Shown: in pieces, positions 23,357-30,766 of the stretch | Layout: every line of letters begins with the position of its first letter | Position numbering within the stretch: the first letter of the stretch is position 1 | Assembly (NCBI GenBank): GCA_948945085.1 | Contig: CARBGY010000009.1 | Coordinates: 1 to 35,183 of the forward strand | Length of the DNA stretch: 35,183 nt | Reading direction: 5' to 3' | Source of the DNA: an uncultured Candidatus Saccharibacteria bacterium | Lineage (GTDB): Bacteria > Patescibacteriota > Saccharimonadia > Saccharimonadales > Saccharimonadaceae | Position numbers and translations under genes: made by a program | The notes under the pieces: generated by a model | Told to the model about the DNA's origin: nothing | Seen by the model: only the letters and a program-made list of their open reading frames with translations | Databases searched by the model: none

Positions 23357-23680
23357 ATGAAGATTAAATTAACCAAAAAACAAGCGCTTATTATTGACTT
23401 TATTAATGAATACACTAGTACTCATGGCGTATCTCCGACGTACCGAGAGATTATGACTGCCCTCGGCCTCTCTTCGGTGTCTGCTGTTGCAGAACATATC
23501 GATAATCTAGTAGCAAAACATGCTCTTCGTAAAGCTCCTGGCACTGCTCGTTCACTTGAGGTTATTGATTTATCTCATCCTGAAACCGTCGATCTATTTA
23601 AGCATTATCTTATCACTGCAACACCAGAAGAAACTGAAATTTTAAATGCTGCCGCTGACATTCTCGGTCTCGAGTTGTAA
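23357..23680 (+). CDS. LexA-type winged-helix DNA-binding protein without protease domain
   Basis: The protein is 107 residues. Residues 1-70 match the LexA DNA-binding domain: KLTKKQALIIDFINEYT, HGVSPTYREIMTALGLSS (recognition helix region) and AVAEHIDNLVAKHALRKAPG..RSLEV. LexA proper is about 200 residues and carries an S24 self-cleaving domain with a Ser-Lys pair. Here the C-terminus is only a short helical segment, so RecA-stimulated self-cleavage is not expected. It is probably a transcriptional repressor of nearby genes, possibly autoregulatory; targets are unknown. Confidence 0.85.
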   Translation: MKIKLTKKQALIIDFINEYTSTHGVSPTYREIMTALGLSSVSAVAEHIDNLVAKHALRKAPGTARSLEVIDLSHPETVDLFKHYLITATPEETEILNAAADILGLEL

Positions 23681-23883
23681 TTTAGAAGTATCATAATATT
23701 ACAAAACCACCAACCATAAAAGGGAACTTTTTATTGTACTAATGGTTTGAAAACGAATTTTTAAAACGCTGATGCTTTCAAATATTTGTTAGTTTGCTAT
23801 ATAATCGCAAACAACAGATTAATTTCGCGAGTTTTTCTGTTTTGATAAACCTATCACTTAATTAATAGTCACAGGAGGTTGAC
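23681..23883 (+). promoter_or_regulatory. Regulatory gap with palindrome around a -10 element
   Basis: This gap of about 200 nt has an imperfect hairpin at 23716-23734 (ATAAAA / TTTTAT, no T run). It also has a 6-bp inverted repeat GTTTGC (23792-23797) / GCAAAC (23807-23812) whose 9-nt spacer contains TATAAT (23800-23805). The repeat therefore brackets the -10 of a likely promoter, an operator-like layout. Downstream an AACAGA / TCTGTT pair (23813-23818 / 23836-23841) could fold the leader RNA. A strong AGGAGG follows at 23873-23878. Confidence 0.5.
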
Positions 23884-23955
23884 ATGCAGATAAGTTTTGT
23901 TAAACTTAAACTAGGAGAAAAAGGTCATGACAAAAACAAAAAACAAATCTACTAA
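23884..23955 (+). CDS. Short leader ORF (23 residues)
   Basis: An ATG at 23884 follows AGGAGG by 5 nt, the best Shine-Dalgarno sequence in the region. The frame encodes MQISFVKLKLGEKGHDKNKK plus three residues and stops at TAA, 23953-23955. It overlaps the first 29 nt of the next gene in another frame. It could be a leader peptide that couples or gates translation of the single-pass protein. Because the frame is short it could also be a chance ORF; the spacing of the SD is the main support. Confidence 0.45.
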   Translation: MQISFVKLKLGEKGHDKNKKQIY

Positions 23956-24529
23956 CCTTAATTCGAAGCAAAAAAATACACCCTGGTATCAACGCGCTTG
24001 GGTCATCACTATCTTTGTTGTTCTGGGTATAGCGTGTATTGTTGCTCTTATTATTTTTGTTGTAAAACCTGGCCAAACTAATACCCAAGAAGACAAAACA
24101 TCTTCCTCGATCGGCAACGATAAAAATCCAACTACGGACACACCAATCAAAAATAACCAAACAACCGATGATGAAGAGGGGCCAGAAAAAACTATTCAAT
24201 ATGAGGCGGAAAACCCCAATCGTCTTAACGAGCTATCTGGTTTTATTACTTCTGCTCTACAAGATGACGCCAACCTTTATATTAACGCTATGATTGCTCA
24301 ATATCTTGAAGCTGATGCAACTTGTAGCTTGACTCTTAAAGGTACCAATACCGACTTTACTTATACTTCTACCGTTAGAGCGTTGCCTGACGTTACAACT
24401 TCAAACTGCGAGGAGTTTATTGTGCCAATTACTAACCTCGTTCCAGATTATTATCAAATCACCATTGATCTTTCTAGTGCTGAAAAGCAGGGAATTATCA
24501 CTGGTGGTGTACAAGTTCCAGAAAGGTAA
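23927..24529 (+). CDS. Single-pass membrane protein, unknown
   Basis: The 200-residue protein has a basic, Asn/Lys-rich cytoplasmic start (1-24), one transmembrane helix (about 25-47), a Thr/Asp/Asn-rich linker (48-90) and an external C-terminal domain (about 95-200) with two Cys (TCSLTL and SNCEEF) that may pair. An AGGAG lies 9 nt before the ATG, but the stronger AGGAGG serves the upstream leader ORF. No family recognised. It is 9 nt upstream of the secreted lectin-lysozyme gene and probably shares its transcript. Confidence 0.7.
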   Translation: MTKTKNKSTNLNSKQKNTPWYQRAWVITIFVVLGIACIVALIIFVVKPGQTNTQEDKTSSSIGNDKNPTTDTPIKNNQTTDDEEGPEKTIQYEAENPNRLNELSGFITSALQDDANLYINAMIAQYLEADATCSLTLKGTNTDFTYTSTVRALPDVTTSNCEEFIVPITNLVPDYYQITIDLSSAEKQGIITGGVQVPER

Positions 24530-24538
24530 ACCTTATTC

Positions 24539-26737
24539 ATGACTCTTAAAGAAACTATCAACGATCTTCATAAATATCGCAACATCGTTTTTGTACTTTT
24601 TGTATTTTGTATGATGACAACATTTTCCTTCTTTGCGACACGCGGAATGCAACATTCTTCTGCTGCTGCCGTTCAAGGATTCAATCCTGGAAATATTATT
24701 AATGATGCGGTTATGTCCGACTACAACTCAATGACTAAAGATGAGATCCAGGCATTTCTCACTTCAAAAAATAGTTGTAATAATCGCAGTTACGACCAAT
24801 ATATTTATCTAAAAGGCCGATACCCACATCTTGATTGGCACTTTGAGGATGGACATTTTATTTGCCTTTCCGAAGAACGGTTTGGAGATGGCACTACAAT
24901 TGGCGAAGGTCAAACCGCTGCCGAAATTATTTACGATGCAGCTCAGGATTACCAAATTAACCCCCGCGTCCTTATTGTTCTTCTAGAAAAAGAACAAAGT
25001 TTAATTACCGACGATTATCCGAACTCTACTCAGTATCGCTCGGCGACTGGCTATGGGTGTCCCGATACTGCCGCTTGTAATACAAAGTACTATGGCTTTA
25101 AAAATCAAGTCCGTAACGCTGCTGCTCTTTTCCGTGATGTTCTTGATCGCGGTTATTCACGCTACCCCGAAAATCGCTCTGGTGTATATGTGCAGTTTAG
25201 TCCAAACGCTAGCTGTGGTAGTTCTGAAGTTTATATCGAAAACCGCGCCACTGCCGCCCTTTATCGCTACACACCATATCAACCGAACACCGCCGCACTC
25301 AATGCTGGATATGGACAAGGCGATGCTTGTTCAGCATACGGCAACCGTAATTTCTACCTTTACTTTACTGACTGGTTTGGTAGTACTCAAGTCGCAACTA
25401 GCCCTAGCCAGAACACTAATACCTCCCAAATAAAAGAAATTAATTTGCCAGATGGCACTTACACCTTTGTTTCGCAACTTTCAGACCAAGTAATTCTTGG
25501 TGCGGCTAACCAAAATTCCCAACTTACTAGTTTTACTAATGGTTATACATGGCGAATCGAGCAAGATTCCTCAACTGGATTATACCGTCTCATTGATAAA
25601 AATAACCATGTTTTACAGTCTGCCAGTACAGCCGTCACTCTTGGCACAAATGTACTAATGGGTAATAATACTAGTACTTGTAGTGCGTTATGGCGCATTT
25701 TCTACGCTCCAGACGGCACATTAATGTTCGAGTCGGGCTGTGAATCTGGATATTTTCTTGACGTTAGTGGCGGTATTAACAGTATTGGCACCAACATCCA
25801 ACTTTGGGAGCGTAACAATAGTATTTCTCAGAAGTGGACAATCTATACTGGGCCAGTCTTACCGGATGGTAAATACATTTTAACTACCGAACGTACCGAT
25901 GATAGAGCTGTTGATATCAGTGGAGGAAACGACTCCAACGGCGCCAACATCCAACTTTGGGAAAGTAATAGTAGTATTTCTCAAGAATGGAACTTAAAAT
26001 ACGATCAAAAAACCGATCTCTATACTTTAACCAACCCAATGTCGGGACGTTCACTTGATGTCAGTGGTGGTAACATTGCTAGTGGCACTAACATCCAACT
26101 TTGGGAAAGCAATAGCACTTGTTCTCAAACCTGGAAAATTATTGCTAATCAATCTGGCTCCTATACTCTTCTTTCTGCTTGTTCTCCTCAATATGCACTC
26201 GATCTTAGCGGTTCAGGCACTTCCAACGGCACCAACATCCAACTTTGGGAAAGCAATAATACTATTTCCCAAAGATGGCAAATTGCTGCTCCGGATTATC
26301 TTGAAAATGGTATTTATACCATCGGTGCTCTAAACGATAAGAACAAAGTAATTGATATTAGTTACGGGCTTTTCTTTAACGGCACCAACATCCAACTTTG
26401 GGAAAGTAATAATACTATTTCCCAGGAATGGCGTTTGATCTATAATGCAGGCACTAAAGATTATAGTATAATTAATACTGCTTCCGGTAAAGCTCTCGAT
26501 ATTAGTGGTGGATGGCTCGCCAACGGCACCAACATCCAACTTTGGGAAAACAATAATACTTGTGCCCAGCGTTGGCAAATTCGTCAAACCGCCGACGGTT
26601 ACTACAATCTCCTCTCTGCTTGTTCTAGTAACTTTGCCCTTGATTTAAATAGCGCTGAAACTTGGAACGGTAATAACGTTGGTCTTTGGTCAACAACCGG
26701 TGGCGCAACCCAAAAGTGGCGTCTTACTAAAAAATAA
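24539..26737 (+). CDS. Secreted lysozyme-like protein with three ricin-type beta-trefoil lectin domains
   Basis: The protein is 732 residues. An N-terminal signal or anchor helix (about 16-36) is followed by a domain (about 45-285) with LEKEQSLI (Glu150/Glu152), TGYGCPDTAACN, YYGFKNQVRNAA and ending YLYFTDWFGST. This resembles a lysozyme-like domain common in secreted actinobacterial proteins, with a Glu as candidate acid. Residues about 300-732 hold nine QxW-type repeats, each with a GTNIQLWESN-like motif and a Trp such as QKWTI, QEWNL or QRWQI. Nine repeats make three beta-trefoils (about 300-435, 436-583, 584-732). The protein would bind surface sugars, of host or self, and possibly cut peptidoglycan. 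The start codon lacks a good Shine-Dalgarno site. Confidence 0.85.
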   Translation: MTLKETINDLHKYRNIVFVLFVFCMMTTFSFFATRGMQHSSAAAVQGFNPGNIINDAVMSDYNSMTKDEIQAFLTSKNSCNNRSYDQYIYLKGRYPHLDWHFEDGHFICLSEERFGDGTTIGEGQTAAEIIYDAAQDYQINPRVLIVLLEKEQSLITDDYPNSTQYRSATGYGCPDTAACNTKYYGFKNQVRNAAALFRDVLDRGYSRYPENRSGVYVQFSPNASCGSSEVYIENRATAALYRYTPYQPNTAALNAGYGQGDACSAYGNRNFYLYFTDWFGSTQVATSPSQNTNTSQIKEINLPDGTYTFVSQLSDQVILGAANQNSQLTSFTNGYTWRIEQDSSTGLYRLIDKNNHVLQSASTAVTLGTNVLMGNNTSTCSALWRIFYAPDGTLMFESGCESGYFLDVSGGINSIGTNIQLWERNNSISQKWTIYTGPVLPDGKYILTTERTDDRAVDISGGNDSNGANIQLWESNSSISQEWNLKYDQKTDLYTLTNPMSGRSLDVSGGNIASGTNIQLWESNSTCSQTWKIIANQSGSYTLLSACSPQYALDLSGSGTSNGTNIQLWESNNTISQRWQIAAPDYLENGIYTIGALNDKNKVIDISYGLFFNGTNIQLWESNNTISQEWRLIYNAGTKDYSIINTASGKALDISGGWLANGTNIQLWENNNTCAQRWQIRQTADGYYNLLSACSSNFALDLNSAETWNGNNVGLWSTTGGATQKWRLTKK
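25787..26547 (+). repeat. Six near-identical 23-nt units within the lectin repeats
   Basis: A unit starting GGCACCAACATCCAACTTTG recurs at 25787, 25940, 26084, 26228, 26381 and 26525, with at most one or two differences. Spacings are 153, 144, 144, 153 and 144 nt, all multiples of three (51 or 48 codons). Conservation exceeds that of the sequence between units, which points to recent duplication or gene conversion. More divergent units flank them near 25643 and 26669. Confidence 0.9.
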
Positions 26738-26745
26738 AACTAATT

Positions 26746-26774
26746 GTCTGGTCATTTCTAAAAAATGGCCAGAC
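26746..26774. terminator. Possible terminator hairpin after the lectin gene
   Basis: A 12-bp stem, GTCTGGTCATTT / AAATGGCCAGAC (one G-T pair), with a 5-nt loop, lies 9 nt beyond the lectin stop. No T run follows on either strand, so it may be an RNA-stabilising hairpin or a weak terminator. Confidence 0.45.
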
Positions 26775-26802
26775 TACAAAGCGTCATCCTTTAAAGTTGA
26801 TA

Positions 26803-26808
26803 TATAAT
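26803..26808 (+). promoter_or_regulatory. -10 element before the first glycosyltransferase
   Basis: TATAAT ends 7 nt before the ATG at 26816, with no Shine-Dalgarno sequence; leaderless-type layout. Confidence 0.45.
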
Positions 26809-26815
26809 ATAAAGT

Positions 26816-27826
26816 ATGAGGTCCAATTCGGAAACCATGCCAAAAATATCGGTTCTTGTTCCGATTTTCAATGTTGAAAAATATCTCCGCGAAGCACTCG
26901 ATAGTTTGGTCCAGCAAACCTTTCAAGACTTCGAAGTCATCTGTATTAATGACGGTTCAACCGATCATTCGCTAGAGATTATTCAAGCGTATCAACAACA
27001 AGACTCTCGTTTTTGCGTCCTTGATAAAACTAATTCTGGTTATGGTGACAGTATGAATCAAGGTCTTAAGCTTGCTCGCGGGGAATATATTGCTATTCTT
27101 GAACCAGACGATTGGATTGAAAATGATGCTTTTGAAGTTTTATATCGCACTGCTAAAAAAAACGATGCTGACGTAGTTAAAGCAAATTACTATCGTATGT
27201 ATACCGACCCTGAGACGAATCAGCCCCAAAACACTAAAGTTTCCGAAATCGCCAAAACAACCATTCTCGATCCACATACCGATTTCACCGTTTTCCGACT
27301 CTCTCCCGCTACCTGGTCAGCCATTTATAAGAGAACCCTCCTTGAGCGAAACCAGATTACTTTCCTTCCTACACCTGGCGCTTCCTATCAAGATTTAGGA
27401 TTTCAGTTTAAGGTTTTTGCATCGGCAAAAAAAGTAGTTTTATTACCAAGCGCCTTCGTTCATTATCGTATCGATAATCAGAATTCTTCCATTAATAATC
27501 CCGGTAAAGTCAATTGTGTTATTGAGGAATATAACTCGATCGAGCAATTTCTCATGAGTCGGGGAACTTTTGATTTATTCGCAAGAGCTATGTCCGCCGC
27601 TAAGTTCCGTAATTATCACTGGAACTTCCAGCGTCTCCATCATAATTTAGCTAAACAATTTTACCAAAACTGGCATCAAGCTATGTTAGTTGCTAAACAG
27701 CAAGGTTTTCTTCAAAAATCCGATTTCAGTCGTTCGCACTGGCTTGCCCTCCAGGGGCTTATCCATTTTCCAAAGCTTACTTACTACACACTTCGTTTAC
27801 GTTGTGCCTTCCATAGAGCAAAATGA
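26816..27826 (+). CDS. GT2-family glycosyltransferase
   Basis: The protein is 336 residues. The GT-A fold begins ISVLVPIFNVEKYLREALDS, followed by VICINDGSTDHS (nucleotide binding), NSGYGDSMNQGLKLARGEY and the metal-binding EPDDW in place of the DxD motif. No transmembrane segment is evident, so it acts at the cytoplasmic face. It lies first in the polysaccharide locus, upstream of the ABC exporter. The ATG at 26816 was kept because the -10 is 7 nt upstream; an internal ATG at codon 8 is an alternative. Sugar specificity cannot be read; a galactosyl- or galactofuranosyltransferase is plausible from context. Confidence 0.88.
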   Translation: MRSNSETMPKISVLVPIFNVEKYLREALDSLVQQTFQDFEVICINDGSTDHSLEIIQAYQQQDSRFCVLDKTNSGYGDSMNQGLKLARGEYIAILEPDDWIENDAFEVLYRTAKKNDADVVKANYYRMYTDPETNQPQNTKVSEIAKTTILDPHTDFTVFRLSPATWSAIYKRTLLERNQITFLPTPGASYQDLGFQFKVFASAKKVVLLPSAFVHYRIDNQNSSINNPGKVNCVIEEYNSIEQFLMSRGTFDLFARAMSAAKFRNYHWNFQRLHHNLAKQFYQNWHQAMLVAKQQGFLQKSDFSRSHWLALQGLIHFPKLTYYTLRLRCAFHRAK

Positions 27827-27858
27827 GGCTAATGTGGTTGTCCCTATGAAATACGCTA

Positions 27859-27867
27859 TGATATAAT
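27859..27867 (+). promoter_or_regulatory. Extended -10 promoter of the ABC exporter operon
   Basis: TGATATAAT ends 10 nt before the ATG at 27878; expected leader is about 0-4 nt. No Shine-Dalgarno sequence is present before this ATG. Confidence 0.5.
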
Positions 27868-27877
27868 ATAGATAACT

Positions 27878-28699
27878 ATGGGAATTCCAAACATATTTAG
27901 TCGTAAAAACCGCATACTTCTTGGTGAGCTCGTAAAAACCGACTTCAAGCTTCGCTATCAAGGTTCAGTCTTAGGTTATCTCTGGGCTATTTTGCGCCCT
28001 CTTCTTATGTTTGCAATTCTTTACCTCGTTTTTGCCAAACTCCTTCGCATGGGTAGCGATATCCCACATTACCCGGTCTATCTTCTAACTGGTACTGTCC
28101 TCTGGAACTTCTTTACTGAATGTACCGGCCAGGGTATTCAGTCCATAGTCATGCGTGGCGATCTCCTTCGTAAAATTAGTTTTCCAAAATACATCATCGT
28201 CGTTGCCGCTACCTCCACTGCGTTAATCAATCTCGCCATAAATCTCTGCGTTATTATTATTTTCGCATTCATTAATGGTGTAACCCCTACCTGGTCTTGG
28301 CTCTTTGTGCCGTTTCTTATTTTGGAACTTTATATCTTATCGTTAGGAATCTCGCTTCTTCTGGGAGCCCTCAACGTTAAATATCGAGATATTACATCAA
28401 TCTGGGACGTTCTAATCCAAGCTCTCTTTTACGCAGTCCCAATCATCTATCCTCTCAGTATGGTAGTTGAATCTGGTAGTTTTGGTCCGACCGCCGCCCA
28501 AATCATTATGTTAAATCCGATTGCTCAGGTTATCCAAGATGCCCGCTATAGCTTAATCACTCATGAGGCTATTACTGGTTGGTCACTTTCTTCAGAATGG
28601 TTTTTAAAAATTATACCTATAGCAATAGTAATTGCGGTCTTTATTTTCGGGGCTTTCTATTTTAAGAAAAAGTCGCGTCGCTTTGCGGAGGAAGTCTAA
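27878..28699 (+). CDS. ABC-2 type polysaccharide export permease (Wzm/TagG-like)
   Basis: The protein is 273 residues with about six transmembrane helices. The N-terminal segment LVKTDFKLRYQGSVLGYLWA is typical of the ABC2 membrane family for O-antigen or teichoic acid export, as is the NVKYRDITSIWDVLIQ stretch and the late LNPIAQVIQDARYSL motif. It forms the channel with the ATPase encoded immediately downstream (ATG directly after the stop). It would export a lipid-linked polymer across the cytoplasmic membrane. Confidence 0.92.
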   Translation: MGIPNIFSRKNRILLGELVKTDFKLRYQGSVLGYLWAILRPLLMFAILYLVFAKLLRMGSDIPHYPVYLLTGTVLWNFFTECTGQGIQSIVMRGDLLRKISFPKYIIVVAATSTALINLAINLCVIIIFAFINGVTPTWSWLFVPFLILELYILSLGISLLLGALNVKYRDITSIWDVLIQALFYAVPIIYPLSMVVESGSFGPTAAQIIMLNPIAQVIQDARYSLITHEAITGWSLSSEWFLKIIPIAIVIAVFIFGAFYFKKKSRRFAEEV

Positions 28700-29500
28700 A
28701 TGGTAAAAAAGCATTCTGAGAATATAGTAACTAAAAATACTTCTACCAATATAAGAAGTGCTAGTTCATCTAAAATCGCTATTAAAGTCACTAACCTACA
28801 CAAAAGTTTTCGTCTCCCAACCGAGCGCGCCGCCGGCCTTAAACAAGCTATTTTTAATTGGCTTAAAGGAGTAAAAGGCTATACTGAGCAAAAAGTTCTT
28901 CGGGGAGTTAACTTTGAAATTAAAAAAGGGGAATTTGTTGGGATTGTTGGACGTAATGGTTCCGGTAAATCTACACTCCTAAAACTTTTAGCCGAAATCT
29001 ACTACCCCGAACAGGGGAAAATCGAAATCGACGGCACACTAGTACCATTTATTGAGCTTGGTGTTGGCTTTAACCCCGAATTAACTGGTCGTGAAAATGT
29101 ATATTTAAACGGCGCACTTCTCGGTTTCTCCAATCATCAAATGGATGCTATGTATGACGAAATCGTAAAATTTGCCGAACTTGAACAATTTATGGATGCA
29201 AAGCTAAAAAATTACTCCTCCGGTATGCAAGTTCGTCTCGCATTTTCAATTGCCATTCGTGCTAAGGGTGATATCTTGATTCTTGATGAAGTTCTTGCAG
29301 TTGGTGATGCTGCCTTCCAAGAAAAATGTAACAACTATTTTGCTAGTCTCCACGGAGAACAGACCGTCATCTTGGTTACTCACTCTATGGAAAATGTTCG
29401 TCGCTTTTGCGACCGAGCTATTCTGATTGAAAAAGGTGAAGTTAAGGTTGAAGGATCTCCGGACAAAGTAGCTAAAGCTTACGAAGGACTTTGGAGTTAA
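28700..29500 (+). CDS. ABC polysaccharide export ATPase (Wzt/TagH-like)
   Basis: The protein is 266 residues: Walker A GRNGSGKST, a GVGFNPELTGRENVYLNG stretch typical of Wzt/TagH, signature YSSGMQVRLAF, Walker B ILILDEVLAVGD and the H-loop VTHSM. It lacks the C-terminal carbohydrate-binding domain found in O9a-type Wzt, so export may not depend on a chain-end cap. A GGAGG site lies within the 3' end of the permease gene, 8 nt upstream. It energises export with the permease. Confidence 0.94.
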   Translation: MVKKHSENIVTKNTSTNIRSASSSKIAIKVTNLHKSFRLPTERAAGLKQAIFNWLKGVKGYTEQKVLRGVNFEIKKGEFVGIVGRNGSGKSTLLKLLAEIYYPEQGKIEIDGTLVPFIELGVGFNPELTGRENVYLNGALLGFSNHQMDAMYDEIVKFAELEQFMDAKLKNYSSGMQVRLAFSIAIRAKGDILILDEVLAVGDAAFQEKCNNYFASLHGEQTVILVTHSMENVRRFCDRAILIEKGEVKVEGSPDKVAKAYEGLWS

Positions 29501-29545
29501 TATAGTTATGATTTTATTAAGTTATTTTTCACCAAAGGAGTAATT

Positions 29546-30730
29546 ATGAAACCAGACCTACTTATTGTTGGCGCCGGGCTTTATGGCTTAACTATGGCCG
29601 AACGTTTTGCGAATGAATGTGGTAAAAACATTCTTATTATTGATAAGCGCGATCATATCGGTGGCAACTGCTACTCTGAATTTGATCCAGAAACTGGCAT
29701 TGAATGTCATAAATATGGAGCTCACCTCTTTCATACTTCCAATGAGAAAGTTTGGCAGTACGTTAATCGTTTTACAACTTTTACAAAGTATATTCATAAA
29801 GTTTATGCTACTCACAACCATGAAGTATACCCACTCCCAGTTAATCTCGGAACGATAAATCAGTTTTTTCATTCCGCCTATACTCCCGACGAGGCCAAAA
29901 TCAAAATTGCCGAGCAAGCCGCCTCAGCTTCCGAACATCCTAAAAATCTTATTGAACAGGGAATCTCGCTAATTGGAAGACCACTCTTTGATGCCTTCAT
30001 TAAAGACTATACCGCCAAACAATGGCAAACTCCTGCCGAAGAGCTTTCGCCAGACATTATCAAACGTCTTCCAGTTCGTTACAATTATGATAACCGCTAC
30101 TTCAACGATACTTATGAAGGCTTACCAACTAACGGCTATGAAGCTTGGTTCAAAAACATGCTCGAAAGTTGTGGCGATCGTGTTGAGGTTAAGCTAAATA
30201 CTGATTATTTTTCCGACCCAGAAATCCAAACACTACGTGAGCAGGGAATTTTTACTATTTATACTGGCCCAATTGATCAGTTCTTCGACTATGTTTTTGG
30301 CGAACTTAATTGGCGTAGCCTTAATTTCGAGAAAGAAGTTATCGATGTGAGCGATTTTCAAGGTTGCCCTGTCATGAACTATGCTGATCTTGAGCCAAAA
30401 TACACGCGCATCCATGAATTTAAGCACTTTCATTCCGAACGCACCTTTGATCCTCAATACGCTAACACCGCTTATGCTGAAAATTCTGGAAAGACCGTTA
30501 TCGTTCGTGAATATAGTAAAACTTGGCATCGCGGTGAAGAACCATATTATCCCGTTAATACCAAAGAGGATCGTAAGCGTCTTGAGCAGTATAATCAACT
30601 CGCTGCCAAAAATCACCATATTGTTTTCGGTGGTCGTTTAGGCGCCTATCAATATTACGATATGGATAAAGTTATCGCTGCTGCTCTTGATAAATTTACT
30701 GAACTTAAATCTAGCATCACATTCTCCTAG
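29546..30730 (+). CDS. glf: UDP-galactopyranose mutase
   Basis: The protein is 394 residues. The N-terminus LLIVGAGLYGLTMAERFA carries the FAD-binding GxGxxG. Typical UGM segments follow: HIGGNCYSE, YGAHLFHTSN, KDYTAKQWQTPAEELSP, RLPVRYNYDNRYF, and the C-terminal GGRLGAYQYYDMD. The flavoenzyme ring-contracts UDP-galactopyranose to UDP-galactofuranose, so the locus makes a galactofuranose-containing glycan. The AAGGAG site is 5 nt before the ATG. Confidence 0.95.
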   Translation: MKPDLLIVGAGLYGLTMAERFANECGKNILIIDKRDHIGGNCYSEFDPETGIECHKYGAHLFHTSNEKVWQYVNRFTTFTKYIHKVYATHNHEVYPLPVNLGTINQFFHSAYTPDEAKIKIAEQAASASEHPKNLIEQGISLIGRPLFDAFIKDYTAKQWQTPAEELSPDIIKRLPVRYNYDNRYFNDTYEGLPTNGYEAWFKNMLESCGDRVEVKLNTDYFSDPEIQTLREQGIFTIYTGPIDQFFDYVFGELNWRSLNFEKEVIDVSDFQGCPVMNYADLEPKYTRIHEFKHFHSERTFDPQYANTAYAENSGKTVIVREYSKTWHRGEEPYYPVNTKEDRKRLEQYNQLAAKNHHIVFGGRLGAYQYYDMDKVIAAALDKFTELKSSITFS

Positions 30731-30766
30731 ATTAAGACTAAGTTATTTTAAACAACATGTAAAACT

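Noticed and set aside
23716..23734. ATAAAA/TTTTAT hairpin after the LexA-like gene as a terminator
   Set aside because: AT-only stem and no following T run; too weak to call.
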